DNA of 64,000 nucleotides, taken from assembly GCA_947568835.1 (NCBI GenBank), contig OX387606.1:558001-622000 (forward strand), in the 5' to 3' direction. A program made the translations under genes and the position numbers. The notes below the pieces were generated by a model. That model saw nothing but the letters and a program-made list of their open reading frames with translations. It searched no databases and was not told where the DNA came from. How positions within the stretch are numbered: position 1 is the first letter of the stretch; every line of letters starts with the position of its first letter. Positions 12,715 through 22,950 of the stretch are shown piece after piece. Source of the DNA: Protonemura montana (Eukaryota > Arthropoda > Insecta > Plecoptera > Nemouridae).

Positions 12715-15700
12715 TTTTATTTTGACCAGATCGATTACATTATGTAATATTGGGCGAGTCTTAAACATGAATTACATGGATATACATGATTGTCCAAACA
12801 CTAAGATTATATATAAACAGATACATGAAAACATATTCATAAAAACATACATAAAAAAACATACATAAAATATATCACAGAATTGTCTTACAGTGTGGAT
12901 ATATTGTAGAATTCCTTTAGGGAATAAAAGGAATGTTCCAACAAGAATTGTGTAAGTTTTACTGAGAAGTCTTGTTTGTTTAATCTGGTTTTTATGATGT
13001 TGGGTAGTTTATTAAAGATAACTATCCCAGCAGAGACAGGACTTTTAATGTCATTAGTTGATGCTGTTAGATTTACTTCTGCGTTACCTCTTAACAGGTA
13101 GTTATGGTTTCCCAAATATTTTTTGACATCGTTATTATTGATTATATACATTACAATATAGTAGATGTAAAGGCAAGGAAGTGGCATTATTTTAAATTTA
13201 TGAAAAAACGGCCTACTAGACCCCTGGTACATACCAGGGGTCGTAGGGTCAAAGCTGGCATTGGCAAGGAATCTGATGGCTCTTTTTTGCAACCTGAATA
13301 ATTTTTCGGCTAGTGGTGAATGCCCCCACAGTACAATGCCGTATTGTAACTTGGACTGTACATACGCAAATTAAACAGCTTTAGCTGAATGGAAGTCGCA
13401 AGTTTTCATGGTCCTGCTCACCAGGTAGCAACCAGAGGCAACCGATAGTGCGGTTTTATTAATATGGGCTTCCCATTTTAGCCTATGATCAATGATCAGA
13501 CCGAGGAACCTCGTTTCATTGAGTACCTGAATACTTTTTCCCTCTAGGTATAATAGAGGGGAGACGCTAGACTCCATGGTCTTGTGTTTTTGTTTAAAGT
13601 TAATTAGCACAGTTTTACTGTTATTGAGCTTGAGCCCATTAGCTGAACTCCAGGTGACCATTTGGGCTATGGCCTCTGTACAGGCCGAGTGAATGAGCGG
13701 AGTGTTCTCTGAGACGAGATGAGTGGTGTCGTCCGCATAAGTGGTCAGATTCCCACGATTGATTGACTTTGTTAAGTCGTTGGTAAAAAGGATGAACAAG
13801 ATAGGGGAGAGAGTAGCGCCCTGTGGGACTCCCATTGTTAGGGTAGCTTCCTCCGAGAAATGCGTGCCTGTTTTATTAGTAATTTTGACTGTTTGTTTAC
13901 GTTTATATAGAAATGAACTTATCCAATCATTAGGAGTTCCGCGTATCCCATAACTTTTTAGTTTTCCTATGAGTAAGGTGTGCTCGATTTTTTCGAATGC
14001 CTTGCTATAGTCATAAAAAATGCCATAGGCAGAATTACTCTCTTTTAAGGAAAGGAGTAGCTCATTGACAAAATTTGACACAGCCGTTATAGTTGACCTC
14101 TGTTTTCTGAAGCCGTGTTGACAGTTGTCTAGTATATTGAATTTGTTGAGGTGACTAAGCAAGCGATTACAGAAAGCATTCTCGAACAGTTTGGAGAAAA
14201 CAGAGAGATTGGAGATCGGTCTGTAGTTGTTAAGATTTTGTTTGTCGCCCTTTTTAAAAACGGGGGTTACTATCGCTCGCTTCAGTTGTTCAGGAAAGAT
14301 ACCGGTCTCAAAAGACATGTTTACAAGGAAAAGTAAGGGCATCATCAAATGTACTGAAGCATGTTTAAGAACAAAAGCCGGGACTTCATCATAGCCAGCT
14401 GATTTTTTTCTTGTGATTTTCATGAGTATTTCATAATATTCTTTACCATTTAAGGGGCTTAGAAAGATGTTATGATAATTACTGCTATTGTTATTGTTGG
14501 CGAACGGCTCGCTCTGTCTGATGTTTGGAACTGTCATAGCTGTGTCATTAAAGTGGTTGTTAAATATGTCAGCCACTTCTCTACCTGAGGTTATTAGGGA
14601 TCCATTATGTTTTAGGTTACTGGGGGACGTGTCAGCTTCTTTTATAAATTTGTTGATAATTTTCCAGGCTGTTTTTCCTTTATTGGTGGATTTTCTAATG
14701 TTATTTATGTTGGCACGCTTTATTTCATTAGCTATCTCGAGGTGATATGCCTTTTTCATTTTTTTGCATATGATATTGTCTTGTTCTTTCTTTGTAGATT
14801 TATAATTTAGATACATTTCCTTAACTTCCAGTGACAAAGAGATAAGATTAGGACTAAACTTCCGTTTTTTATTTGATTTATGATGACTAAGTTTGTGTTT
14901 ATTTTGTCTTTTTGGGAAGGCTCTATCGAAGGACTTCATAAAAATTGAATGAAAGACGTTGAAAGCTTCATTCATATCAGTTTCTGCATATAGGGAGTCC
15001 CAATTAATCTCGCTTAATAGAAAGGCGAAATAATCTATTTGATTTTGTTTAAATGTGCGTTTGATGAGGCTAATGTTATCTTCCGCTGCATGGTTGTTGT
15101 AGCCGGTGATTGGAGGATTGGGGGTATCAATATATACCAATTGAGCCTTGTGGTCTGACAGCCCTAATTCCACGTTTGCTATTAGATTAACAGACTTGTT
15201 ATTCGTAATGACGTTGTCAATTGAGGAAGACGTAGTTTTCTGTTGCGTTATTGCTACTCTTGTGGGTTCTTTATTGAGGAGCCTGCAGTTTCCTAACAGT
15301 ACCGTTTCTGAAAACATGTAGGATAGTTTTTGATCGTTTATATCTATATTAAAATCTCCACAGATCAAGAGATTTTGTTGCCCTATGTGGTTCAACAGGT
15401 TTAGCAGACGTGACATAAAAGTCAGTATACAGGCTTTTGGGGGCTTGTAGCAGGTAACGATTATAATATTACAAGGAGACTTCAACTCAATTGCGCATAT
15501 TTCGAATTCAGATTCGATTGCCCTTAGATTGATGTCATTTCTGGGAGTGCAAACCAACTTCGAGACATTATTTACATAGATAGCGGTACCTCCGCCCTTT
15601 TTAGTATTTCTACTGAAACATGATACTAGTTTGTAACTATCGAAAGATGCTACTCTGGGAATGTCTCCCGAGAGCCAGTGCTCGGACAGACAAAGGAGGT

Positions 15701-18700
15701 CTATGTTATCATTTAACATTGATAGTTCAAGCTCAAGTGCGTCGAACTTGTTTATTATACTTCTAATATTTACATGTAAGAGTTTGACCTTATTTGTGGA
15801 TCCCGTCACAGTTCCAGTTGCGTTGACCGCTGAATGTTTTTGGACATTTCCGCGCCATAAGATTTGTTTTTCTTTCTTCTCTTCTGCTCTAGTTTCTTGT
15901 TTTCTCCACGTCTTGTCATTTATGGTTCGATTATTATTTACACACATGAAATCAGCTGCTGTTTCAGAGATGGATTTCTTCTGTTTGTTCATTTGTTCAG
16001 TCTTCTTGACATTAGTCGTTTCTTCTGTAACCTTTCTGGTTTCCGTCTTGTGTTCTATATATGAGTGCGATGTATACATGGAGTCTTCTATTTTCCTGCA
16101 TTCCTGTCCTTTATCAGTACCCACTTGTCTAAAAAAGTTTTATTTTTATTTTTTTCATTAGCTGTACTAGATATATGGTGATTCTTATCGACCTTGGCTC
16201 GAATGTTATTCTGCCCGAGCCACCTCTCTAGGCCGGTCATTACACTCGCAGGTTTGGTAAGTCTCGTGATGGGAAGGAAACGCACTATCGAGTCACACAA
16301 TGCTTCTTTACCCTGTGCGTTGAGGTGTATACCATCATAACTAAGGTGCTTATCAAAGATTTTTTTGTCAAGAAAGTTTATTCTGATGTTGGAGCAGCAT
16401 TTGTCCTTCACCAAATTTATTGTATTGTGAATTAGAAGATTGATTTGCTTGATGTGTGAATGATCATCAATCTGTGAGACTTGGAACTTACGCCGAATTA
16501 CGTTGTTGACGATAAGCTTGCATTTCCTGCTGATTGGAACAAGTTTGGTGATGGTTGCTTGTATTTCAGATAACGGCGTCATCAAATCGTTGGAACCTCC
16601 CAGTACAATTAGCCAATCCTTACCGCTAAGCGTCTTTGCTTCATTGCACGCTCTTTCCACTATCACTTTCAAGTTCACACCTGTCTTGAAGTACACATTT
16701 ACTTGGTAGTTACTCCCTAATTTTTGCTTCAGAATTTCTTCCAAATCACGACCATGACTATCCGTGACGACCACTACCCGAACAGGTTTTTTGACATTAG
16801 AGTCAATGTTCTGTGACGTCACTGAATGCATCACTGTTTCGTCTCCATCCTTTCTGCTCTTCTCTGATGTTTCACTCCTTTTGATTTCTTTGGTTCTGTG
16901 ATCTTTGGTATCATTCATTGGGGGGGCTATTTGGTGCAGTTCTTTGGTTGAATTTACAGCTTGACTGTAATTTAGGCCTTGCCCTTGTCGTTGTGAGCTT
17001 GACGGGGATTCAAATTGGTGTATAATGCTAGATAATACTGCAAGATAATCTCGATGCTTTAGTTGAGTGTCCCCAAACAGATACGCCACATCGAAGGCGT
17101 GAAGAGTGGATGTATGCAAAACTCACCAACTTTACCGCCCTGAAGCTTGAAATGTCCAGAAGACGTCGATGAAGATAACAAGTTGATGCAATTTTAGCTG
17201 CTATGTACTTCATATGATTGTCCTGATCCAGGTTAGGTTAGTAGAGATTCACGCCGAGTAACTTTAATTCTGTCATTTCCTCGAGGGATTTGCTATTTGG
17301 CCAAGCATCACGGTAAACTCTATTTGATATTTATTATCGTTGTCAACACTTAGTTCCAAGTATATTTGCAAGATAAGCCGACGAGTTTAGTTCGGTGGTG
17401 AGAAGCAGAGAAGCTGAGGAACAAAGACAAGAACCATACCAACTCAGATGGCCTTCACCTTCCAAACAGCGTTGTTGAAGCTTGAAGGGCAAATTTATTC
17501 CAGTTATTCCAGTACCAACCTCACAAATGCCCGGTCTGGTCAGTACCAACCTAACAAATGCTCGGTCTGGTCAGTACCAACCTCACAAATGCACGGTCTA
17601 GTCGTGCACGTAAGATTCGCCAGCTGTACTTGGCTTACCGAGCGCCTTTGTGCGCGTTTTTTTTTGGCAATCGAGAGTGCGTCGTTGCACGAGAAGCGGC
17701 GAGCGACCGACAAAATAAACGCGTGTCAAAATGTTGCCGCCGAAAGTTTCAGTCTGATTGTTACGTTAGGTAGTAGCAAGAGATCCGACCGGCTTTGAAA
17801 CCTCACGCTTCCTAGATCCCAACATCACTAAAATTAGCGACCACCAGCAAGAAGATCTTACATAGCGATCTTCGAGCGATGCTCGTGTGTTTTCTTGGCA
17901 GTTACCATGCTTTAATTGTGGCGGGCAATCGGAAAAGATTCCTCCAAGTCTGTTATTACTAGACGTGGAGGACAATCTTGGCCGTTGCTTTGATCCGCTT
18001 CATCCGAGGAGATTAAAACAAGACGAGAGTTTGGCGCGTTTAGGTCAAAACAACTGTTTCTGTTGGTAACACTGGTTCTCATAGATCAACGAAGTTAAGC
18101 AACACTGCGCTGAGTCAGGTATTGGATGGGTGACCATCATACACATGACCAGTTCTGTTCGGGAGAGAGGTTCGAGGGATGAAAGTTAAGCAACACTGCG
18201 CTGGGTCAGGTATTGGATTAGTGACCATCATACACATGACTAGTTCTGTTCGGGAGAGAGGTTGGAGGGATGAAAGTTAAGCATTACTGCGCTGGGTCAG
18301 TTATTGGATGGGTGACCATCATTCACATGACCAGTTCTGTTTGGGAGAGAGGTTGGAGGGATAAAAGTTAAGCAAAATTGTGCTGGGTCAGGTATTGGAT
18401 GGGTGACCATCATACACATGACCAGTTCTGTTCGGGAGAGAGGTTGGAGGGATAAAAGTTAAGCAACACTGTGCTGGGTCAGGTATTGGATGGGTGACCA
18501 TCATACACATGACCAGTTCTGTTCGGGAGAGAGGTTGGAGGGATGAAAGTAAGTACAGCAACTTCACTCGCCTTGCTTATCAACCTCTCGACAGAATGGA
18601 TTTGTGGAGGAATCCTGTTGTTCGCGATGTACTGTCCTTCGGAAGGGACGTTAAGCCGGTGGTCCCCTTGGCCTTCGACAGGAGTAGGCTATGTGCCGGC

Positions 18701-19360
18701 ACTGGGTTTCCCCTCCTCCCTTCTAGACTAGGTTAGGTTTATCATAATCATCTGCTCATTCACCGACGTCATTAGACCAGTGCCGCTGTAGCCAAGGGAC
18801 TCGGAGGTGACGGCGGAGATAGGAGTTGAGGTTGAAGCAAGACGAAAACCGATGTGTAGAAATCCTCGTTTACTTATAACATCTTCCCAAGTGACAAGCT
18901 GGCTGGGAGGAACGCTCGGTTGGCGTCCTTCTCGTCTGGTGTCTGGCGTCTGAGAGAGGATGAGCCTGGCTCTCGCACTCCAGATATATCCATCAAAACG
19001 CTAGGGTTGCACTTTACTAGCTAGGCGCTCTCTGGCATTACTAGCGCTCTCTATAATGGTACTATGATACTCGGTGATGGTACTGTATCAACTGTAGTTG
19101 GTACACCGCATGGCCAGATGTCAAAACAGTTCATATTTAAACACCACAAATCAATCAATCGAGCAAACCGTCCTTGTAAGGTCCATGTAATTCGATCAGG
19201 AAATAATGTTAGGTAGTCTTTGTGATGCAGGTCCTGGGTTCGAGGCTACGAATCAGCCAGCTGGATACACACGGCACTGGATTCTACAAATGTGAAGCTG
19301 GCACCGGCCTCCACCGAGTCCACCCGACCTCCATTTTGAAAGTGCACATGAACAGATGGG
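8594..19360 (+). CDS. ROR: ROR-family receptor tyrosine kinase, partial (acidic linker + Ig domain; 3 exons seen)
   Basis: Three exons join in frame: 8594-8767, 9157-9323 and 19231-19360. Together they encode an Asp/Glu-rich linker and a full Ig-like C2 domain. Typical ROR features are the N-terminal Asn-Val-Thr, the first Cys in LRCEVGG, PPPTKVRWFKNEAPVVEE, then GSRLRISQLD, and the D-x-x-G-x-Y/F-x-C segment (GTGFYKC). The spacing from the RWFKN block to GSRLRI equals human ROR1 only if the second exon ends at CTG 9323, which supports that donor. In ROR proteins this Ig domain precedes Frizzled-type CRD, kringle, transmembrane and kinase domains, and the receptor binds Wnt ligands at the cell surface. 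None of those later exons was recognised downstream to 64 kb, so the gene is partial or continues outside. The exons are GC-rich against AT-rich introns. Confidence 0.82.
9157..9323 (+). CDS. ROR: ROR exon: first half of Ig domain
   Basis: A long C/T tract ends in CCCCAG at 9156. The exon reads GGWRWVKSLSN, then the B-strand Cys (LRCEVGGEPPP) and the C-strand Trp (VRWFKNEAPVV). A phase-0 donor, GTAGCC, follows 9323. The open frame runs on into the intron for ~28 more codons, but that extension has no Ig similarity. Confidence 0.85.
9537..11214 (+). pseudogene. LINE reverse transcriptase, truncated and frameshifted
   Basis: The main frame, 9537-10946 (469 codons), holds the RT domain: IFKKGD near residue 105, HGFLKGKST near 153, YDYSMAF near 188, GVPQGSSLSP near 248 and the catalytic YADD near 279, followed by the thumb region ending at LPLPCLYI. 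A frameshift near 10940 moves the conserved C-terminal tail (ending in NCFYSVKEFYNF) into another frame that closes at 11214. The upstream endonuclease is absent, so the copy cannot retrotranspose alone. Tail similarity to the antisense LINE at 12.7-17 kb indicates the same broad clade. Confidence 0.85.
11399..11427 (+). repeat. (TTA)n 3' tail of LINE
   Basis: Ten TTA units directly follow the LINE 3' UTR and mark its 3' end. Confidence 0.9.
11428..11650 (+). repeat. Short interspersed repeat with hammerhead-like core, copy 1 (degenerate)
   Basis: Closely related to 22255-22492 and 35615-35805. This copy is split from its left part (9490-9520) by the LINE insertion. In the putative ribozyme, 11486-11540, the first core strand has decayed (TTGATAA in place of CTGAAGA), while the GTAA/TTAC stem and GAAAC remain. 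Confidence 0.65.
12060..12590 (-). mobile_element. LINE 3'-end fragment
   Basis: Minus-strand translation over 12186-12569 gives a CR1/Jockey-type C-terminal tail (for example GKVLFNELPQSLKAL and a terminal CPYSLHDY block). It is followed by an AT-rich 3' part and a (TTA)n tail, seen as (TAA)n at 12067-12101. Only the last ~500 bp survive. Confidence 0.7.
12677..17030 (-). mobile_element. Near full-length CR1/Jockey-type LINE
   Basis: An antisense element in the ROR intron with ORF1, ORF2, a 3' UTR and a (TTA)n tail, seen as (TAA)n at 12677-12711. Its 5' end abuts an older LINE fragment near 17030. One frameshift near 13371 separates the bulk of ORF2 from its last ~135 codons; otherwise the element looks well preserved, pointing to fairly recent insertion. 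Confidence 0.85.
12888..16124 (-). pseudogene. LINE ORF2: endonuclease-reverse transcriptase (one frameshift)
   Basis: The main frame is 16124-13371 (917 codons), with the tail in another frame at 13292-12888. After a basic/charged N-terminus, an APE-type endonuclease begins near residue 113 (NIRS at 119, SEHWLS near 147, then CGDFNID and LSDHKA). Reverse transcriptase follows (VFKKGD, HGFRKQRST, YDYSKAF, MGVPQGATLSP, YADD near 796). The tail ends in HSFYSLKEFYN like the sense LINE. The enzyme would nick the target and prime reverse transcription. A frameshift after SAKAV, in the thumb region, probably inactivates this copy. Its ATG lies inside the end of ORF1. Confidence 0.87.
16088..17119 (-). 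CDS. LINE ORF1 with SGNH/GDSL esterase-like domain
   Basis: The open frame covers 343 codons on the minus strand. The catalytic blocks of an SGNH hydrolase are visible in order: VVVTDSHGRD (Ser nucleophile), LIVLGGSNDLM (Asn block) and SYDGIHLNAQG (Asp-x-x-His block). Esterase domains of this type are known in ORF1 of CR1-like LINEs, where the protein accompanies the RNA. The frame overlaps the start of ORF2 by 37 nt in a different frame. The first ~30 codons are probably not native: they lie over sequence that reads, in another frame, as the RT tail of an older LINE. The true start is therefore uncertain and may lie near QFESPSSS. Confidence 0.8.
   Translation of the reverse strand: MHTSTLHAFDVAYLFGDTQLKHRDYLAVLSSIIHQFESPSSSQRQGQGLNYSQAVNSTKELHQIAPPMNDTKDHRTKEIKRSETSEKSRKDGDETVMHSVTSQNIDSNVKKPVRVVVVTDSHGRDLEEILKQKLGSNYQVNVYFKTGVNLKVIVERACNEAKTLSGKDWLIVLGGSNDLMTPLSEIQATITKLVPISRKCKLIVNNVIRRKFQVSQIDDHSHIKQINLLIHNTINLVKDKCCSNIRINFLDKKIFDKHLSYDGIHLNAQGKEALCDSIVRFLPITRLTKPASVMTGLERWLGQNNIRAKVDKNHHISSTANEKNKNKTFLDKWVLIKDRNAGK
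17028..17213 (-). mobile_element. Older LINE fragment (RT thumb region)
   Basis: In the frame starting at 17213 the product reads as a LINE post-catalytic segment (AAKIAST, SFRAVKLVSFAYIHSS, GVSVWGHSTK), the same region as HVAAKVASG and GVILWGDS in the sense LINE. It breaks off where the 5' end of the younger antisense LINE begins, so it is the insertion target. Confidence 0.65.
17508..17602 (+). repeat. 31-bp tandem repeat x3
   Basis: AGTACCAACCTCACAAATGC followed by a GGTCTGGTC block recurs at about 17510, 17541 and 17572 with one or two changes per copy. Confidence 0.8.
18063..19165 (+). mobile_element. 5S-rRNA-derived SINE with 91-bp tandem units, copy A
   Basis: The head reads GGTTCTCATAGATCA then AGTTAAGCAACACTG, and GGTATTGGATGGGTGACC follows. 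This corresponds to the 5S rRNA internal promoter region (box A to box C). The segment repeats about five times at exactly 91 bp (GTTAAGC near 18185, 18276, 18367, 18458). A unique tail follows from 18549, containing CCTTCGGAAGGGACGTTAAG. The tail is interrupted by a 319-bp insertion at 18787-19105 and ends after a short ATCA-type repeat near 19160. Confidence 0.75.
18787..19105. mobile_element. Probable solo LTR (319 bp) inside SINE copy A
   Basis: Compared with SINE copy B (uninterrupted GTGCCGCATGGCC), copy A carries an extra block that begins TGTAGCC and ends GGTACA, flanked on both sides by CCGC. TG...CA ends with a 4-bp target duplication fit an LTR retrotransposon LTR left by recombination. 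No internal coding sequence is present. Confidence 0.6.
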
Positions 19361-20526
19361 GTGAGTTAATCAATCACGTGTATATATATTTTGCCATCAA
19401 CTTGAGATCAACAGACAAAAGCTAAAACCACTTTTTATTTTATCCCAAAGATGTCAACAATTTCCTGACAGGTACAAACAAAAGCTCGACAGGATTCAAA
19501 CGTAAAACCGTTGCTCGCCGTTGCTATAGGCAACCAAGTCAACAGCTCGGGTTGATTCAGGCCATATGCGGCCCAATAAAAATTTTCCCAATAAACGAAT
19601 TCACAGAAGCGGAAAACTCGAGAGGGAAATCATGATAACATCGAGCGTTTTGTCAAGCCTCGAGTTCGAAGTTTGTCGGGAGAGTTCGGGCTACGAACGA
19701 GAGACCACCGGCAATACTAAGACGCCCCCCTCCCCCACTGTTTCTCCTCTAAAATCTTTAATATAAACCTTCAGCCTCTTGGAGCCATCATTTAAATTCA
19801 ATCTTGTCTTGGCAGGGATGCTAAATGGATGCTGCGTTCAGGAAGATCGGAATGGTGGTTTATTGAGTTACTCGGTAAAAGAAAGCCAATTTGTTGAAAT
19901 TCGAATTAGGGTGAAGGGTGTTTCGGTGGGGGGTGGGGCTTTGACATGAAAATGGGGGTTGATTTTCGGGTGGTTTAAGGGTTGGTGCTACGACCTATCT
20001 GGCGAACAATGCGTACATTTGTCTCTGAGCCTAGAGAATCGAGTATATCAGCGCGTGGACTGCAATTTTCGCTGATTTTCGCTTTCGAACAAGAAGCAAT
20101 TTTAATTCAAACAGACTGGCTGGTTTTTTTCGAGCATCGTACGTTTTTATTCATGAAAATCTAATCAAAATTAACTGAAATGGCATCTTGCAGTCTAGAC
20201 AGACAGACCACTCTAATAATTAATTATGTTGCTCGGCTTCGATCGCGACTCGTTCAGCGCGTGCGTCCCGAGATTTCTCTTTTATTTATTTGTCTCTCAT
20301 GGTTTATTCAGGGCTTGTCTGTTTTTTCAGTGAGTTTTGTGGAACGAAATACCAACTGCCAGGCAATAAAACTCAGTGAACATCAATATCTCGGCTGGCT
20401 TTGATTATGAATGCTGTTGATGTAAAGAACGGGGACAGTCCTGTTCAAGGTTGGGCAATATATTAGACCGTGATATCAGACAACGCAATGTTCCCCGGAA
20501 GTAGCTTCCTTGACGCCTTGCCTCGT
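19361..20526. other. Non-coding stretch after the third ROR exon
   Basis: The donor GTGAGT follows 19360. Nothing beyond it resembles the expected Frizzled-type CRD exon. Mixed-composition sequence without recognised repeats. Confidence 0.45.
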
Positions 20527-21395
20527 TCTTTAGTTCTCATGAGATCACCGAAGTTAAGCAACACTGCGCTGAGTCAGGTATTGGATGGGTGACCATCATA
20601 CACATGACCAGTTCTGTTCGGGAGAGAGGTTGGAGGGATGAAAGTTAAGCAACACTGTGCTGGGTCAGGTATTGGATGGGTGACCATCATACACATGACC
20701 AGTTCTGTTTGGGAGAGAGGTTGGAGGGATGAAAGTTAAGCAACACTGTGCTGGGTCAGGTATTGGATGGGTGACCATCATACACATGACCAGTTCTGTT
20801 TGGGAGAGAGATTGGAGGGATGAAAGTTAAGCAACACTGCGCTGAGTCAGGTATTGGATGGGTGACCATCATTCACATGACCAGTTCTGTTCGGGAGAGA
20901 GGTTGGAGGGATAAAAGTTAAGCAAAATTGTGCTGGGTCAGGTATTGGATGGGTGACCATCATTCACATGGCCAGTTCTGTTCGGGAGAGAGGTTGGAGG
21001 GATAAAAGTTAAGCAACACTGTGCTGAGTCAGGTATTGAATGGGTGACCATCATGCACTGACCAGCTCTGTTCGGGAGAGAGGTTGGAGTGATGAAAGTT
21101 AGTACAGCAACTTCACTTTCCTTGCATATCAACTTCTCGACAGCATGGATTTGTGGAGGAATCCTGCTGTTCGCGTTGTACCGTCCTTCGGAAGGGACGT
21201 TAAGCCGGTGGTCCCCTTGGTGCTCTTCGACAGGAGTAGGCTATGTGCCGGCACCGAGTTTCTCCTCCTCCCTTCTAGACTAGGTTAGGTTCATAATCAT
21301 CCACTCATTCACCGACGCCATGAGACCAGTGCCGCATGGCCAGATGTCAAAACAGTGCGTCGTTAAACATTACAAATCAATCAATCGGTATTTAG
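20527..21395 (+). mobile_element. 5S-rRNA-derived SINE with 91-bp tandem units, copy B
   Basis: The head GTTCTCATGAGATCACCGAA leads into the 5S-like segment, which repeats about six times (GTTAAGC near 20553, 20644, 20735, 20826, 20917 and 21008). The tail shared with copies A and C starts near 21099 and ends at CAATCAATCGG near 21390. This copy has no interruption and serves as the reference for locating the insertion in copy A. Confidence 0.78.
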
Positions 21396-21738
21396 TAGAA
21401 ATGTAAGAGTACTGAGATCTTTTAAAATGTTGTTTTGTTTTGTTTCATTACCTAGAAAATGATGACATTTTTGTCGTAGATCGAGTGCTTTGGAAAGTGC
21501 ACCTGCGTCGCACGAGAGAAACATCAGAAACTATATTTTGATCGATCATCCGAGTTTTAGAGCTCAAAGGAAATACAAAGCAATGAAGTTTAATCTGAAA
21601 CCGCCGCCCTCAAGCCTCAGAGTTTGACTTTTAAACAACTTTTCTAAAATTCCATGCCTCGAGGTCACGCACAATTTTCAAACTACCAACACGACAAACA
21701 CAAAGATTTGATTCTAAGACCCTAATAATCCCCTCCAA

Positions 21739-21990
21739 GCCCCCCCCCCCCCCCCCCCCCCCCAACCAATAAACAGCCACCCTTCGTTTCACTTCAAAAC
21801 GCCAAATTGATTTCTTGTTACATTTATAAAACCAATTCTTTTTACCCCGGTCGCTGGGATCAAACCGGATGCAGACTCGCGTCGTGTTTTCTGCGTCATG
21901 AGGGTGGTGTGGGATTGGGGGGTGGGGTGGGTGATGGGGGGTGGGTAAGTGGGTGGGTGGTGGGGGGGGGGGGGGGGGGGGGGGGGGAGC
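21739..21990. repeat. Poly(C) tract and poly(G)-rich tract
   Basis: A run of C at about 21740-21763 and a G-rich GGTGGG region ending in a long G run at about 21960-21988. Both are homopolymers prone to length error in assembly; the G run could form G-quadruplex. Confidence 0.85.
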
Positions 21991-22254
21991 GGGGGGCGCG
22001 TACGAGCTCTTTACCGGAAAAGTGCGACAAATTTAACTAACTAATTATGTGTATGGAAACAACGCCAATTTTTCGAGGTTGTCCTAACGTTATGTGATAC
22101 AATCAAAATTTCCTTGTTCATTACGTTTAGTTCTTAATCTACCTATCCAAATATTTTCTTCTGGATTCTTTATTAGGTAAAAAACGCCAATGTGTTCGAG
22201 TTCTTATTTCAGAAAATACATAATGCATTAGTTTTTAAGTTATTGACTCTGATT

Positions 22255-22492
22255 ATTTTGTTTAGATGCATTTAGGAAGCTTGAACTTGGTAATTGTTAT
22301 AATTTTATGTGGTTCTTTTGTTATCGGAAAATTGTCAGGACTGCTCAAACCTCTGAAGAAGTAACTAGTATATGTTGTGAAACGTCGGAAAATTTAGTAG
22401 CCCTTTACTTAGCATTCAAAACCCAGTTGAAATAGTTTTTCTAAAAACTTGTGCTAAGGATAAATCAAGTAGACATGAGTCTAAAAACCATC
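22255..22492 (+). repeat. Short interspersed repeat with hammerhead-like core, copy 2
   Basis: An uninterrupted copy of the repeat also present at 11428 and 35615. It runs from TTATTGACTCTGATTATTTT to AAACCATCAT. It contains the putative ribozyme at 22331-22386. Confidence 0.75.
22331..22386 (+). ncRNA. Hammerhead-ribozyme-like motif (type I layout)
   Basis: In order: GTC (cleavage triplet), AGG...CCT (stem I), CTGAAGA (core strand 1), GTAAC...GTTGT (stem II, two wobbles), GAAAC (core strand 2). Stem III would be very short (A-U and C-G next to GTC plus a G-U). An extra A precedes stem II, which is a departure from the consensus. Confidence 0.4.
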
Positions 22493-22539
22493 ATAATTGA
22501 ATTACAATTCCAACCCACCCCCCATCGCCTCCCAATTTC

Positions 22540-22950
22540 ATGGTATTCTAGAATTAAGCAAAATATTCAGAAAGAAAAAAAGTTTAAGAAGAATTATGGG
22601 CAAAATTAGAAAAAGAGGAACGTGCAGGAAGGCTTTTAAAAAGTTTCACATTTTTACCTTACCATGTGCTTTTTATTTGAGAGGTTATTTTATTTGTGTA
22701 TGATTACCTAATGCTGTTCAAAGTAACGAAGATATACACTCTAGAAATACAAAACGGAAAGGAGACCTCAGCAGCACCAAAGGTAATCTTTATAAAGTAG
22801 AAGAAATGTTTTATATTCAGGCGCTTTATATTATAATAGACTGCCACTCAGGCTCAAAAACCCAAAATTAAGCAGAACGAGTTTTAAAAACAAACAAAAG
22901 CATTATTTAATAACTTATTGCTTTTATAGTAGGTATTGATAAATTCTTAG
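22540..22950 (+). mobile_element. LINE C-terminal fragment, decayed
   Basis: Plus-strand frames read like the C-terminal tail of a CR1/Jockey-type RT (KKFHIFTLPCAFYL corresponds to FKQFNVLPLPCLYI). Further pieces of the tail (NRLPLRLKNP) follow in another frame. Confidence 0.5.

Larger units (their letters stand above)
9324..19230 (+). other. ROR intron (9.9 kb), transposon-packed
   Basis: Between the two Ig half-exons lie a sense LINE, an interspersed repeat split by it, three antisense LINE pieces, a 5S-derived SINE and a probable solo LTR. The two exons still join in phase, so the intron presumably tolerates this load. Confidence 0.75.

Noticed and set aside
16088-17119. Host GDSL esterase gene
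   Set aside because: The frame overlaps a LINE ORF2 and has the ORF1 position and domain typical of CR1-like LINEs.
18063-18548. Functional 5S rRNA gene cluster
   Set aside because: Only the promoter-containing middle of 5S is recognisable, with many changes, no full 5S gene and a shared SINE-type tail.
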